Of a DNA stretch of 64,000 nt, positions 9,801 to 17,643 are shown in pieces (position 1 is the stretch's first letter; every line of letters starts with the position of its first letter). The notes under the pieces were generated by a model. The model had not been told where the DNA came from and made no database searches. It was given only the letters and a program-made list of their open reading frames with translations. A program made the translations under genes and the position numbers. The DNA comes from Pseudohalocynthiibacter aestuariivivens (GTDB taxonomy: Bacteria; Pseudomonadota; Alphaproteobacteria; Rhodobacterales; Rhodobacteraceae), in assembly GCF_018457175.1 (NCBI RefSeq), contig NZ_JAGFNU010000001.1, positions 1 to 64,000 on the forward strand. Reading direction: 5' to 3'.

Positions 9801-12800
9801 TCGCGCAAGACCGGCGAACAAATGGATTGGCAACTTTGTGCCTCTGGAACGTTGCGAAAGGATTACGGGTTTTCTGCATCTGATTACCCTGAATCTTCAG
9901 AGAGACCAGACATCGTTTCCCTGGACAGCCTTTACACCAAGCTCAAAGATATCAAGCTGGAGTATGGTCCTGCCTTTCGTCGACTTTCCAACCTCAGAAC
10001 ATCAGGGCAAACTGCGTTCGCCGAGTTTTTGCCGTCGTTTCTCGAGTCTTCGGGATACGCTCTGGACCCGACGTTAGCTGATGCTGGTTTTCACGGAATT
10101 TTCGATCTTATCAAAAACAACATCACTGGCGATCTCGTAAAAACGCAGTCATTTCTTCCTGTTAGATTTGGGCGGGTAAGGCTTTTGAAGTCAGGCATCG
10201 CCCCTGCCAAAGCGATCTTAAAACTTTCGCGGCTTCCCGCGCTTGGAGCAGAAGCTGAGATTGCGTTTTATGATGCACATAATGACCTAATTTGCCAAAT
10301 TTCTTCGGTTCGGTTCAAGGCCATTAGACTTTCTTCCGAAACCGGGAAAAACCTCCCGCTTTGGCATCAACGCGAGGTAAGACTGCTCGTACAAGGTTCT
10401 GGTACGACACTCCCGGAGGCGTGGGCAAATCCTTCTAAGCGACTATTGGAAATTGGCATAGCCGCCAACTGCCTGCCTGACCCCGATGATGCGGCACTTC
10501 TTATCGATGCGTTAGCACATCGGATTAGCTGGAATTTGATTGCGCCATATGCGGACACGGAAAGAAGAATTCATGCTTCCATTTTTGACGAATTTGGAAG
10601 AGGTTCTTCTGCCCTGCTAAACAGAATGCTAGACGCATTGGTCGAAAGCGATGCGGCTACCGTCTCAGAAAAAGATGTAGTCGTCCTTGCTGAAAAGTGC
10701 CCGTTTCCAGCAACTGAAGACCTTTTTGAACTTATTACGACAGCAACTCCTGAACGCTCAGGTGAACTGAAAGATCTTTTGCAACTTGACCAGCAATTGG
10801 CGAAAATCTTGCAAGAGGGATTGAGCAAACAGCCACGGCCCTTGAAAGCTGTGGATTTCAGCCCTGCATCACGTTCAATTTGGTCGAAAGCCGCTGATAT
10901 TATCGTTGATTTAGTAACGACTTGGCCAAAGGAAACGCGACTAAATGTTCTGGTACTTGGGCTAGCGCCACAGGGGTTCATCGACACTCTGAGTTCGTTA
11001 GTGGCAATCGACAATCTGAGCCTGTCCGACGTGGAATCAAGGGGCATCGAGTTGATGCGCCAGACCCGAAGAGAAACAGGCAAAGCTAAGATTTTCGGCA
11101 TGGATGCCGCTTTGAATTCTCTTAGCTATGACGTGGTTCTGCATGCTGATCTACTGGGCCGGGTCGATGCAATGTTTTTCTCTAATATCAAACCAGTGCT
11201 GGCCGATGGTGGCCTATTGGTCGGTGTTGAGCGGGAACCTGACCTCGTAGAAGACATGATTATGGGGCAAGCCGAAGAATGGTGGGGTACCACAAAAAAT
11301 CATCAGCGCCCGCGTAGTAGAAAACGGCCCGGCCAAGAACACTTGAAAGAATTGGAAATGGTCGGCCTTTCTGAACCAATCTCGCTACCACTGAACATTG
11401 ATACGACAAGCGCGTTTGTGACGATCTCAAAGAATTCAGACGCGTTGGAGCATGTGGAAATCGAACCGCGGTCCTTTCGCGTCTTAGGTTCTGTCGGAAA
11501 CGATGATCTCGCCAAAAAACTTTCAGATGCTTTGATCGCCAATGGACATTTGGTTTCGGAAGAGGGTGAAGAGGTGATCTATCTCTCACACAAACAGCAA
11601 GCAGACGAAGATGACCTGACAAACTCTCTGACGCATGTAATGGCATTGCACCAGTTAATGCAGAAACCACCAGCACAGATTTGGATAATTTCTCAAAACA
11701 AAACCAACAAAGCAGGGTCCGGGGCGGCGGCACTGGGTCTTGGGCGCGTGCTAACGAATGAATACCTTCAAACCGAGTTTCGTTTCTTAAAAATGGCGTC
11801 GGGGTTATCGGACTCACAGATTGTCAAAAATTTCCTGAATAGTTTGTCGATCGATCCGAACGAAAGTGAAATTTTATGGGACGACAACGGTGCATCTGCA
11901 ACTCGCGTAGAGCAAAAAGCAGGTTTCGAAACTCTTGCGTCTGACCTTTCTTTTCAAGGATCGCACACACGGACTCTAGAGATTGGTCAATTCGGGAATT
12001 TCGAATCCCTGGAATGGAAAAGTACCGCCCGGCACGCGCCAACCGCAAAAGAAGTGGAAATTGCTGTTTCGGCAACTGGGCTGAACTTTCGTGATGTGAT
12101 GTGGGCACAGGGCCTTTTACCTGAAGAAGCCTTGGAAGATGGTTTTGCGGGCGCAACGCTTGGTATGGAGTGTTCGGGCATCGTTATTCGAACGGGTGCA
12201 GACAGCACATTCAATGTTGGCGACCACGTCATCGCATTTGCCCCATCTTGTTTTTCCAGCCATGTGACGGTTTCGGAAAAGGCTGTTGTCAAAGTTCCAG
12301 ATGTTGTCGATCTTAAAACTGCTGCTGCAATTCCGGCCATATTTGTCACCGCACAATACGCCTTGGCCGAAACCGCCCGCCTAAAAGAAGGTGAAACCGT
12401 CTTAATCCATGGCGGAGCCGGGGGGGTTGGGCTCGCGGCCATACAGATTGCCAAGCACCTTGGCGCAAACGTGATTGCGACAGCTGGCAGCCCGGAGAAA
12501 CGAAGGCTTCTTCAGATTCTGGGTGCCAAAGCGGTCTTTGACAGCAGATCGTTGCAGTTTGCGGATGATCTTATGGCTTACACGTCCGGAAAAGGCGTCG
12601 ACGTGGTTCTGAACTCCTTGTCTGGCGAAGCAATGGAACGTTCGCTTGGATGCTTGAAAGCCTTTGGCCGGTTCGTTGAGTTGGGGAAACAAGATTTTTA
12701 TCAAAACAGTCGTATCGGCCTTAGACCCTTCCGACAAAACCTGTCTTACTTTGGAGTTGATGCTGACCAGTTGTTGTCACAACGCCCAGAACTTGTAGAG

Positions 12801-14192
12801 CAGCTTTTTACCGACCTGATAGATGGATTTGTCAACGGTTTTTACAGGTCGCCACCCTGCCAGATTTTCGAACCCGGAGAGGTTATTGATGCATTCAGGT
12901 TGATGCAAAAATCGGGCCATATTGGCAAAATTCTTGTGCGGGCTCCCTCCGTTCCCAAACTGCCTGTCGCAAGCGCAGTGACAAAAATTTCTGGTGGTGC
13001 TTGGCTCTTGGTAGGGGGGCTTGGGGGTTTTGGGCTTGCTACGGCACGCTGGCTTGCGAAACAGGGTGTTGAAAAGCTCTGGTTGCTAGGTCGTTCAGGA
13101 ACATTGTCACGACAAGACCGAACAGAACTTGAAAGCACCGGCGTAAAAATTGAAGTCGTTGCAGCGGATGCTGCAGATATGGATCAATTAGCGACAGTTT
13201 TCGAAAAAATTAAAGCTGACCATTTGCCCCTCAAAGGCGTCCTTCACGCTGCGATGGTTCTTGATGACGCGCTTTTTTCCAACCAAACCCCGGAAAGAAT
13301 GCAGGCGGTTATGCGCGCCAAGATCGCGACCGCCGAGAACCTTGACACGCTAACCCGTAGCCTGCCGATAGACCATTTTATCGTCTACTCGTCTGTCGCC
13401 ACCCTTTTCGGCAACCCCGGACAAGCAGCCTATGTTGCGGCGAATGCATATTTAGAGAGCCTTGTTGCGTCGCGTCGCAAGCAGGGACTGGCCGGTCTGG
13501 CTGTAGCTTGGGGGCCTCTATCTGATCACGGCTACCTCGCTCGAGAGCAAGAGGCACGTGAAATATTGGAACAAAGAATCGGAACCCGGATGCTGACCGC
13601 TGATGAAGCATTGGAAGGCTTAGCAACGATCATTGCTTCCGGCTCTCCTGACCCTGTTGTTACAATGGCCCCTATGAACTGGGGGCGGCTAGCCTCTGAT
13701 CTGAAGCTTATGAAAAAGGCCTTGTTCAGCAGAATCGACCTTAAAACTGATCAGGCGCTTACGGAAACAGCGAATGATCTTAAAAGCCTGATCAACGGAT
13801 TGAACGAATCCGAGGCTCTGGAAAAAATAACATCCTTACTCGTCGAAGAAACTGCTGGAATTCTGCGACAGCCGGTATCGGAAACGGCCCCTCTTCAGCC
13901 CCTTACGGATATGGGGTTTGACTCGCTAATGGCCGTAAACCTTCGCATGGCTGTGGAAGAAAAGTTCGGTGTTGATCTGCCTCTGATGGCTCTCGTCGAT
14001 GGAATGACCCTCATTCAACTAAGCCGAAAACTTCTGGACGGATTGCTTGAAGAAGATACGGGCCAAGATTCTGCCATCTACGAAACCATTGTTCAGCATG
14101 TCGACGAAAACCAGGAAATCGATCACGAGCTTGTCGAGATTCTCAATAGTAATGCAAGAACTGTTACCTCAATCAGTCGGAAAACAAGCTAA
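6822..14192 (+). CDS. rkpA: RkpA-like iterative type I polyketide/fatty acid synthase
   Basis: A 2,456-residue single-module highly reducing synthase. KS (about 10-430) has Cys179 in DTACSSS, His314 in EAHGTGT and His352 in SNFGH. AT (about 530-830) has Ser626 in GHSVGE and His730 in YPFHS. DH (about 900-1190) has His928 in HVVDGLPVLP and Asp1087 in DAGFH. A degenerate methyltransferase-like region follows (about 1230-1560). ER (about 1720-2040) has HGGAGGVGLA. KR (about 2060-2260) has GGLGGFG, Ser2191 and Tyr2204. ACP (about 2330-2420) has Ser2368 in GFDSL. There is no thioesterase, so product release probably falls to the next gene, whose ATG overlaps this stop by 1 bp. An in-frame stop at 6816 forces a TTG start (6822, or 6843). 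The Sinorhizobium rkp-1 locus has a like-sized synthase next to the same partners. Chain length is unknown. Confidence 0.88.
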   Translation: MGDNNEHLNEIAVIGYSVRVPNVNSPEEFWQVLSNEQCVVSSITPDRWSTDRYAHPSKNVPGTTYSTAAGLLENIWSFDPGFFGISPREAEQMDPQQRLLLEVTWEAMESSGLTPDRLDKTRTGVYVGASSSDYSTQFLGNLGAIDSQFMLGNTLSILSNRLSYFLDINGPSYTVDTACSSSFYALDQAVKAMKAGEIDTAIVCGVNALLSPLPFIGFSRSAMLSPDGLCKAFDASANGYVRSEGAVVFVIRKLNVAQQSGDLVRSVIMASGINSDGRTIGMAMPSSERQADLLRSILNTHRFDPNDLAFVEAHGTGTSVGDPQEAQAIGTVFGSARGNSLPIGSAKSNFGHLESASGLVGLLKAQLSLENGVFPKTLHVKKLNPDIPFEELNLSVATSAVKLEDRKRPWVAGVNSFGFGGANSHVLLRQPWEHEKYTPTPVTPKVNALVLSAATEDALKATAANWQKVLAESSERTGSCQINNANHRLHRHDHRLVALGNNSFSIAAALEDFATGKQTSDVVQRHTRGTKKKAAFAFSGNGSQWPGMGRHLFETNEIFRHQFRRVAKILSEESDLDIEASLLSDDLDAQLAISKIAQPLLFAIQVALVEALSATGLTPHAVIGHSVGEIAAAWASGALSLHDATQLVRTRSEALEDLKGKGSMAAVLAGKQTLSDLLGEFGNHSIEVSAQNSPRSCTLTGPKDDLEIFAKFARKKRVAIKPLAIDYPFHSRALDSIKSRFFENVKDIVPKSGVPSYYSSTFGKRIDSSKLNSNYWWKNARNEVQFQSALEDMVEDGIDLVVEIGPRPVLRNYVTDTVKTAGGTLVYMPSMEQGNQSEKTVLQIVAEAIALGAELQESNVFGLEIPFRGGLPPYPWQHKPYRAGLTPQSVELFGREKGHTLLGIRLRNGEGAWHSEVDPTKLPWLADHVVDGLPVLPATAFVEIAMAAGKSEFGQDAIELTDFEILRPVVFGDENPVELRTVLELSSATIRIESRKTGEQMDWQLCASGTLRKDYGFSASDYPESSERPDIVSLDSLYTKLKDIKLEYGPAFRRLSNLRTSGQTAFAEFLPSFLESSGYALDPTLADAGFHGIFDLIKNNITGDLVKTQSFLPVRFGRVRLLKSGIAPAKAILKLSRLPALGAEAEIAFYDAHNDLICQISSVRFKAIRLSSETGKNLPLWHQREVRLLVQGSGTTLPEAWANPSKRLLEIGIAANCLPDPDDAALLIDALAHRISWNLIAPYADTERRIHASIFDEFGRGSSALLNRMLDALVESDAATVSEKDVVVLAEKCPFPATEDLFELITTATPERSGELKDLLQLDQQLAKILQEGLSKQPRPLKAVDFSPASRSIWSKAADIIVDLVTTWPKETRLNVLVLGLAPQGFIDTLSSLVAIDNLSLSDVESRGIELMRQTRRETGKAKIFGMDAALNSLSYDVVLHADLLGRVDAMFFSNIKPVLADGGLLVGVEREPDLVEDMIMGQAEEWWGTTKNHQRPRSRKRPGQEHLKELEMVGLSEPISLPLNIDTTSAFVTISKNSDALEHVEIEPRSFRVLGSVGNDDLAKKLSDALIANGHLVSEEGEEVIYLSHKQQADEDDLTNSLTHVMALHQLMQKPPAQIWIISQNKTNKAGSGAAALGLGRVLTNEYLQTEFRFLKMASGLSDSQIVKNFLNSLSIDPNESEILWDDNGASATRVEQKAGFETLASDLSFQGSHTRTLEIGQFGNFESLEWKSTARHAPTAKEVEIAVSATGLNFRDVMWAQGLLPEEALEDGFAGATLGMECSGIVIRTGADSTFNVGDHVIAFAPSCFSSHVTVSEKAVVKVPDVVDLKTAAAIPAIFVTAQYALAETARLKEGETVLIHGGAGGVGLAAIQIAKHLGANVIATAGSPEKRRLLQILGAKAVFDSRSLQFADDLMAYTSGKGVDVVLNSLSGEAMERSLGCLKAFGRFVELGKQDFYQNSRIGLRPFRQNLSYFGVDADQLLSQRPELVEQLFTDLIDGFVNGFYRSPPCQIFEPGEVIDAFRLMQKSGHIGKILVRAPSVPKLPVASAVTKISGGAWLLVGGLGGFGLATARWLAKQGVEKLWLLGRSGTLSRQDRTELESTGVKIEVVAADAADMDQLATVFEKIKADHLPLKGVLHAAMVLDDALFSNQTPERMQAVMRAKIATAENLDTLTRSLPIDHFIVYSSVATLFGNPGQAAYVAANAYLESLVASRRKQGLAGLAVAWGPLSDHGYLAREQEAREILEQRIGTRMLTADEALEGLATIIASGSPDPVVTMAPMNWGRLASDLKLMKKALFSRIDLKTDQALTETANDLKSLINGLNESEALEKITSLLVEETAGILRQPVSETAPLQPLTDMGFDSLMAVNLRMAVEEKFGVDLPLMALVDGMTLIQLSRKLLDGLLEEDTGQDSAIYETIVQHVDENQEIDHELVEILNSNARTVTSISRKTS

Positions 14193-15550
14193 TGTCAGGC
14201 ACTTTAAGCAAGACCGCAATTTTGTCGGGTCTGCGTAAAGCGCACGCAATTCGTGAGACACAAAAAGCGTCCGCCCCGGAGAATGAAACACCTGTCACCA
14301 AAGCCGCCGCTAAAGCGTTTGATTTCGGCACGCTACCCGCCTTCGAACATATGCGTCTGCAAAGGGCCGCCGCTGATATGCTGAAAATAAACCCGCCTTT
14401 TTTTCGGTCAATTGAGGCTGTGTCGGAAAGCCACGTAATGATCGAAGGGAAGGATTGCATCAACTTCGCATCTTACGATTATCTGGGGCTGAATAAATCC
14501 CCAGAACTGATAGAGGCAGTTTGCGAAGGTGTGAAAACTTGGGGTGGGTCTGTTTCCGCCAGCCGATTAGTGGGTGGGGAACGGCCGTTTCATGGAGCAC
14601 TTGAACGCAACCTGGCAGATTGCTACGGGGTCGAAGACGCAATTGTTTTCGTGTCGGGCCATGCAACAAACGTTACGGGTATCAGCACTCTCACCGGCCC
14701 GGGTGATCTTGTATTGATAGATTCCCTGATACACAATTCCGTAGCCGAAGGCGTACGCCTGTCCGGCGCATCACATTTGACATTCCCGCACAATGACTAC
14801 GCCTGGATCGACCGAAAGCTGAGTCAAAGCAGAGATGACTATGGCCAGGTACTGATCGTAATCGAAGGTCTTTACTCAATGGACGGTGACGTTCCCGACC
14901 TTGCAAAATTTGTTGAGGTTAAAACGCGTCACAACGCATGGCTCATGGTGGACGAAGCGCATTCTTTCGGTGTTATGGGGAAAACCGGTCGCGGAATTTC
15001 CGAAGCCCAGAACATTGACCCAACTTCAGTTGAAATCTGGATGGGCACTTTATCTAAAGCTCTTTGTTCGTGTGGAGGGTTCATTGCAGGGTCAACCGAG
15101 CTGGTTGAGTATCTGCGTTACAAAGCAGCTGGGTTTATCTATTCGGTGGGGCTACCAGCATCGCAATCCTTGGCGGCAAACGCTGCGCTGAAACTCATGC
15201 TGGCCGAACCAGACAGGGTTGATACGCTTCGTGAAAATGGCGCTCTATTTCTGGAACAGGCTAAACTGTCGGGGCTTGATACAGGCCCGTCGCTGGGATT
15301 TGCAGTTACACCAATCATTGTTGGTGATTCACTCAAGACTGTTTTCATTGCGGACAAGCTTCTTGAACGGGGCATCAACGCGATGCCAATCATTTTCCCT
15401 GCGGTTCCAGAGAAAATGGCGCGGCTACGCTTCTTTTTGACCGCGAGCCACAGTAAACAAGATATTCAATATGCAGTTGAAACAACTAAGGAACTGGTCG
15501 ACATAGCAGCAGGTACAAACCTGCTTGAAGGGCTCAGGTCAAAAAGCTGA
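14192..15550 (+). CDS. rkpG: RkpG-like alpha-oxoamine synthase (PLP-dependent acyl condensation)
   Basis: The 452-residue product belongs to the family of serine palmitoyltransferase, 8-amino-7-oxononanoate synthase and 2-amino-3-ketobutyrate CoA ligase. The PLP aldimine lysine is Lys289 in GTLSKAL. Asp254 and His257 lie in VDEAHSFG, and SASRLVGG with HGALE marks the substrate pocket. An extra N-terminal stretch of about 60 residues precedes the fold. Its ATG shares one base with the PKS stop, so translation is coupled. By family chemistry it condenses an acyl thioester with an amino acid with loss of CO2. Here the acyl donor is probably the chain held on the RkpA ACP, giving a long-chain 3-keto amine. 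The amino acid used (serine, alanine or glycine) cannot be read by eye. Confidence 0.85.
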   Translation: MSGTLSKTAILSGLRKAHAIRETQKASAPENETPVTKAAAKAFDFGTLPAFEHMRLQRAAADMLKINPPFFRSIEAVSESHVMIEGKDCINFASYDYLGLNKSPELIEAVCEGVKTWGGSVSASRLVGGERPFHGALERNLADCYGVEDAIVFVSGHATNVTGISTLTGPGDLVLIDSLIHNSVAEGVRLSGASHLTFPHNDYAWIDRKLSQSRDDYGQVLIVIEGLYSMDGDVPDLAKFVEVKTRHNAWLMVDEAHSFGVMGKTGRGISEAQNIDPTSVEIWMGTLSKALCSCGGFIAGSTELVEYLRYKAAGFIYSVGLPASQSLAANAALKLMLAEPDRVDTLRENGALFLEQAKLSGLDTGPSLGFAVTPIIVGDSLKTVFIADKLLERGINAMPIIFPAVPEKMARLRFFLTASHSKQDIQYAVETTKELVDIAAGTNLLEGLRSKS

Positions 15551-15552
15551 AG

Positions 15553-16335
15553 TCATTCGTTTTCTGGCCTAATTTCCGCAGCAAAGCGACGCTCGAACCA
15601 ATCTGATACAGGCGCGGGCAGTAAATTTCCCAATCGTATCAGAAGCAGAAGTTGCCACGGGAACGAGATCATTGACCGATTATTTCTTATCCCCCTGACG
15701 ATGATTTTGGCAGCATTCTCAGCTGAAACTTCGAATGGTTTAGGGCCATGATGTCTTGCGGACATTGGCGAAGTAACAAAACCGGGCATAATGACACTTA
15801 CCCCGACACCCTTGCCTCGCAACCAACCGCGCAATGCGATGCCGTAAGCACGCAAACCGGATTTTGAGGCGCTGTAACTTGGCATATCGGCGTGTGGGCG
15901 AACGCCCGCAAGCGAGCTGATAATCGCGATATGGCCCGCTTTCCGGGTGATAAATTCGGGCAAAAGTGTTTCGACGGTGTTTATTGCCCCAATGAGGTTA
16001 ACTTCGATCAAGCGTTGTGCATGGCCCTCTGGTTCAGGGGATTGGCCCTGCCCCAACCCCGATGAAACACCAGCATTTGCGACCAGAAGATCAACATTGC
16101 GACGAGCATCAAATTCTCTCACCAGTTTTGAAAGCTGGCCACCGTCTGTGACATCGCAAAAAGCGAACTCCGCCATTGCCCCCTTTGAGCGCGCTTCTTC
16201 AGAAACTTCCTTTAGTTTTGAAATATTGCGACCCAACAAAAGCAAACTCGTTCCTGGTCTGGCAAGTTCATAAACAAGCGCTCGCCCGATGCCGCCAGAA
16301 GCGCCCGTTATCACGATAGAGTGGAACTCTTTCAT
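15553..16335 (-). CDS. rkpH: RkpH-like short-chain dehydrogenase/reductase
   Basis: This 260-residue classical SDR has TGASGGIG (11-18) for NADP(H), NAGVS in the middle strand and the YSASK catalytic Tyr-Lys pair, followed by a hydrophobic C-terminal segment (LLLLIRLGNLLPA) that may touch the membrane. 3-ketosphinganine reductases belong to this broad group, so reduction of the 3-keto amine made by RkpG is the natural guess. It lies tail to tail with rkpG (2 bp between stops) and is the second gene of a leftward pair behind a KpsS-like gene, 12 bp downstream of it. Confidence 0.8.
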   Translation of the reverse strand: MKEFHSIVITGASGGIGRALVYELARPGTSLLLLGRNISKLKEVSEEARSKGAMAEFAFCDVTDGGQLSKLVREFDARRNVDLLVANAGVSSGLGQGQSPEPEGHAQRLIEVNLIGAINTVETLLPEFITRKAGHIAIISSLAGVRPHADMPSYSASKSGLRAYGIALRGWLRGKGVGVSVIMPGFVTSPMSARHHGPKPFEVSAENAAKIIVRGIRNNRSMISFPWQLLLLIRLGNLLPAPVSDWFERRFAAEIRPENE

Positions 16336-16347
16336 ATTTTCGTTCTC

Positions 16348-17583
16348 CTAAAATACCGGTGGTTGCATCAGCTTGTCAGCTATATTGCGGACTCCGTCTG
16401 CGACGCCTTCCCCATCGAATCCACCGGGTACCTGAATTGTTGCCTTCAGCATGTCAGCAAAAGCTGTCACTCGTGCGGGATCCGGTATCTCCGGATCTTG
16501 CCAAAAGCTCTGAACTGGACGCTGATCCGTCAATCCTGGAAGGTCATAAATCGCCTTTCCGAGCACCTTTACCGGAGTGCCACCCAAAAGGGCCGTAAGC
16601 CCAACTGTTGAGTTCACTGTCACAAGACCAGCCAAACTATTCAGAAGATCGCTTAAGTCGCCACCATCCAGAAAAAAGCACCTCTCTTGGCACCCGTTCT
16701 TACTCGCGGCTTGGATCACAAGTTTGCGCCAAGGGGCCAAGCCGTTGTCCAAAGGGTGCACTTTAACAATCAAAACGGCATTCGGTGGAGCGTGCTTGGC
16801 AAAGGTCGCTACTACATCGTCTAGCGCGCTGCGCAGCCCGCCATCTGTTCCGTGCTGACGAATTTGATAGTCAGTTTCAAGTTGCAGCGGGAAAACAAAC
16901 CGGGGGGCTTCTTGGCGCTGTAGCAACAACTCGGTTCGATGAATCTCTTGCTTTCGTAAAGGAAGCATCAGGGCCTTTTTGACCCATCCAGCCCACTCCT
17001 GGAACGGAGAATGAATAGAGTGGTTTATAGTGTTTGGATAGAGAATCCAGCCAAATAATACATTTGCCAGATGATACCCTATATCTAATCCCGCATACTC
17101 AAGAAAACTGGTTCGATATCCTGTTTCAGGCGGCCAGTGCTTCGAGCCAGATTTAAAGACTTCCGTTTCGAATGCCTGTGGAAATCGCGAGCGTCCGCCC
17201 GTTCCATCCGGTTCAATGGTGAGCCAATCAGGACGTAAGTAACCATGTTCCACAATATTAATTCTGGTTTCTGGAAAGCAGCTTCTAATTCTCTCGATCG
17301 CAACTTTGTGCCAAAATCGGCCGTCCCCGAGACAAACTAAATCGGTGATTTTTTGTTCTCTCATCGTTTCCGCAAAGAAACGGGACCACATTTCCTTTGG
17401 CCGGCGAAAAACAATAGTAGAACCACGCCAGTACAAGCGATCTCCCGGACAGAAACTTACTCGCTCAACAACGCCGCCTCGATCACGCAGTTCATTCGCT
17501 AAGGTGTTGAAAAACCACGATGATGGGCCCTGCAAAAATAGAAATCTACGGTTAACGAGGTCTGAAGAGTTGCTGGTGATCAT
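16348..17583 (-). CDS. KpsS/RkpJ-like capsule polysaccharide protein, copy 1
   Basis: The 411-residue product matches the capsule synthesis/export family that includes KpsS, KpsC and rhizobial RkpJ/LpsZ. In enterobacterial group 2 capsules these are beta-Kdo transferases that build the oligo-Kdo linker on a lipid acceptor. Visible family marks are an N-terminal FLFLQGPSSWFF, GYLRPDWLT, KVHPLDNGL and NSTVGLTALLGGTPV. It starts 60 bp from the oppositely oriented paralogue at 17644, so the two genes share a tiny divergent promoter region. It leads the rkpH gene. Whether the sugar added here is Kdo is unknown. Confidence 0.8.
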   Translation of the reverse strand: MITSNSSDLVNRRFLFLQGPSSWFFNTLANELRDRGGVVERVSFCPGDRLYWRGSTIVFRRPKEMWSRFFAETMREQKITDLVCLGDGRFWHKVAIERIRSCFPETRINIVEHGYLRPDWLTIEPDGTGGRSRFPQAFETEVFKSGSKHWPPETGYRTSFLEYAGLDIGYHLANVLFGWILYPNTINHSIHSPFQEWAGWVKKALMLPLRKQEIHRTELLLQRQEAPRFVFPLQLETDYQIRQHGTDGGLRSALDDVVATFAKHAPPNAVLIVKVHPLDNGLAPWRKLVIQAASKNGCQERCFFLDGGDLSDLLNSLAGLVTVNSTVGLTALLGGTPVKVLGKAIYDLPGLTDQRPVQSFWQDPEIPDPARVTAFADMLKATIQVPGGFDGEGVADGVRNIADKLMQPPVF

Positions 17584-17643
17584 CTGCTCTTTGTTGATTA
17601 CACATTCCTATTGCAATTCCACCTTGGATTGCAGAAAAATCAG

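Noticed and set aside
6822-14192. Reading the PKS as part of a secreted secondary-metabolite cluster
   Set aside because: No NRPS, thioesterase, phosphopantetheinyl transferase or efflux pump is nearby, while capsule export genes and the rkp-type partners are adjacent.
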